Below, one piece after another: positions 63,404-64,000 of a stretch of DNA of 64,000 nt. Numbering within the stretch: position 1 is the stretch's first letter; each line of letters starts with the position of its first letter. The stretch covers positions 248,001 through 312,000 of the forward strand of contig NZ_BJOG01000004.1 of assembly GCF_006540085.1 (NCBI RefSeq). Reading direction: 5' to 3'. Source of the stretch: Microbacterium oxydans (lineage in GTDB: Bacteria > Actinomycetota > Actinomycetes > Actinomycetales > Microbacteriaceae). Position numbers and translations under genes: made by a program. Below the pieces are notes generated by a model. It ran no database searches. It saw only the letters and a list, made by a program, of their open reading frames with translations, and was not told the DNA's origin.

Positions 63404-64000
63404 GTGCCCACCTATCGAGACGAAGCGGTGATCCTGCGCACCCACAAACTCGGTGAGGCGGATCGCATCGTCACGATGCTGTCGAGACGGCACGGCAAGG
63501 TCCGCGCGGTGGCGAAGGGAGTGCGCCGGACGTCGTCCAAGTTCGGCGCCAGGCTCGAGCCGTTCATGGTCGCCGACGTGCAGCTGTACCAGGGCCGCTC
63601 GCTCGACATCGTGCAGCAGGCCGAGTCCCTCGGCTCTTACGGCACCGACATCGCCGCACACTACGACCGCTTCACCGCGGCCAACGCCATGGTGGAGACG
63701 GCGGACCGTCTGAGCGACGCGGAGGCCACTCCCGATCAGTACCTGCTGCTCGTCGGCGGGCTGCGGGCGTTGTCGCGGGGAGAGCACGTCGCACGGAGCA
63801 TCCTCGACTCGTACCTGCTGCGGGTGATGTCGCTGTCGGGTTGGGCGCCATCGCTCGACGAGTGCGCCCGCTGCGGCACCCCAGGGCCGCACTCGCGATT
63901 CGTCGCTCAGCTCGGTGGGCTCGTCTGCCAGAACTGCTCCCCGGCAGGCAGCCCGCGTGTCGCAGAGAAGACCCTGGCGTTGCTCCGTTCGCTCATCGCG
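63404..64000 (+). CDS. recO: DNA repair protein RecO, N-terminal part
   Basis: The gene runs past the window; 199 residues are visible. The OB-fold N terminus reads [20 protein letters not shown] and [20 protein letters not shown]. The C-terminal helical domain begins with two zinc-binding pairs, CARCG and CQNC. RecO loads RecA on SSB-coated DNA with RecR. GTG 63404 is at the family start. The gene follows leuA and era in many actinobacteria; here a VOC/TetR pair and the TRIC gene lie between. Confidence 0.94.
   Translation, partial: MPTYRDEAVILRTHKLGEADRIVTMLSRRHGKVRAVAKGVRRTSSKFGARLEPFMVADVQLYQGRSLDIVQQAESLGSYGTDIAAHYDRFTAANAMVETADRLSDAEATPDQYLLLVGGLRALSRGEHVARSILDSYLLRVMSLSGWAPSLDECARCGTPGPHSRFVAQLGGLVCQNCSPAGSPRVAEKTLALLRSLIA

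Overview
The window is high-GC (roughly two thirds G+C) actinobacterial chromosome. Gene order and protein style point to Microbacteriaceae, most likely Microbacterium or a close relative. Pointers are nadD / acidic membrane protein / rsfS; comEA-comEC-holA-rpsT; lepA-hemW-hrcA-dnaJ-rsmE-HIT-phoH-ybeY-corC-era; and leuA then recO. About 67 protein genes, one 15-codon leader peptide, one gene remnant and one tRNA can be supported. I see no IS element, integrase, phage, rRNA or CRISPR. No gap longer than 300 bases lacks an annotated feature.

Layout. 1-2.65 kb: end of nadD, an acidic one-TM protein, rsfS and an SDR. 2.67-12.35 kb: a peptide or amide import and hydrolysis module (two-NBD ATPase on the minus strand; M19 dipeptidase, lipoprotein binding protein, two permeases, an M24 creatinase-like hydrolase, an S33 hydrolase and a double Lrp/AsnC regulator on the plus strand). 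12.4-16.75 kb: small accessory genes, including an exported metal-binding trio (DUF6153, DUF305, CueP), a left-handed beta-helix protein, a frameshifted Cys-rich remnant and tRNA-Ala(GGC). 16.9-26.3 kb: flavoprotein, DUF2804, two OB-like membrane proteins, NAD-binding protein, GH3, an App1/DedA membrane-lipid operon and pabB. 26.3-33.4 kb: leuS, comEA-comEC, holA, rpsT.

33.5-42.8 kb is an accessory block lying between rpsT and lepA: GH1 beta-glucosidase plus MFS sugar carrier, an alpha/beta hydrolase, and a second complete oligopeptide ABC operon. 42.9-55.8 kb is the housekeeping run lepA to era. A second insert (ECF sigma, membrane partner, secreted I36-like protein, quinone oxidoreductase, lipoprotein) separates era from leuA. 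leuA has a ribosome-sensing leader (four consecutive Leu codons in a 15-residue peptide, then an 11-bp hairpin). A VOC/TetR pair and a TRIC channel separate leuA from recO, which runs off the window.

The most useful regulatory observation is that many genes lack a Shine-Dalgarno sequence and instead have a TANNNT-type -10 box ending 6-7 nt before the start codon, implying leaderless mRNAs. The strongest candidates for new biology are the 2.7-12.4 kb import and hydrolysis module, whose M24 enzyme has lost three of its five metal ligands, and the sigma / membrane partner / secreted crystallin-like protein cassette at 55.9-57.8 kb.
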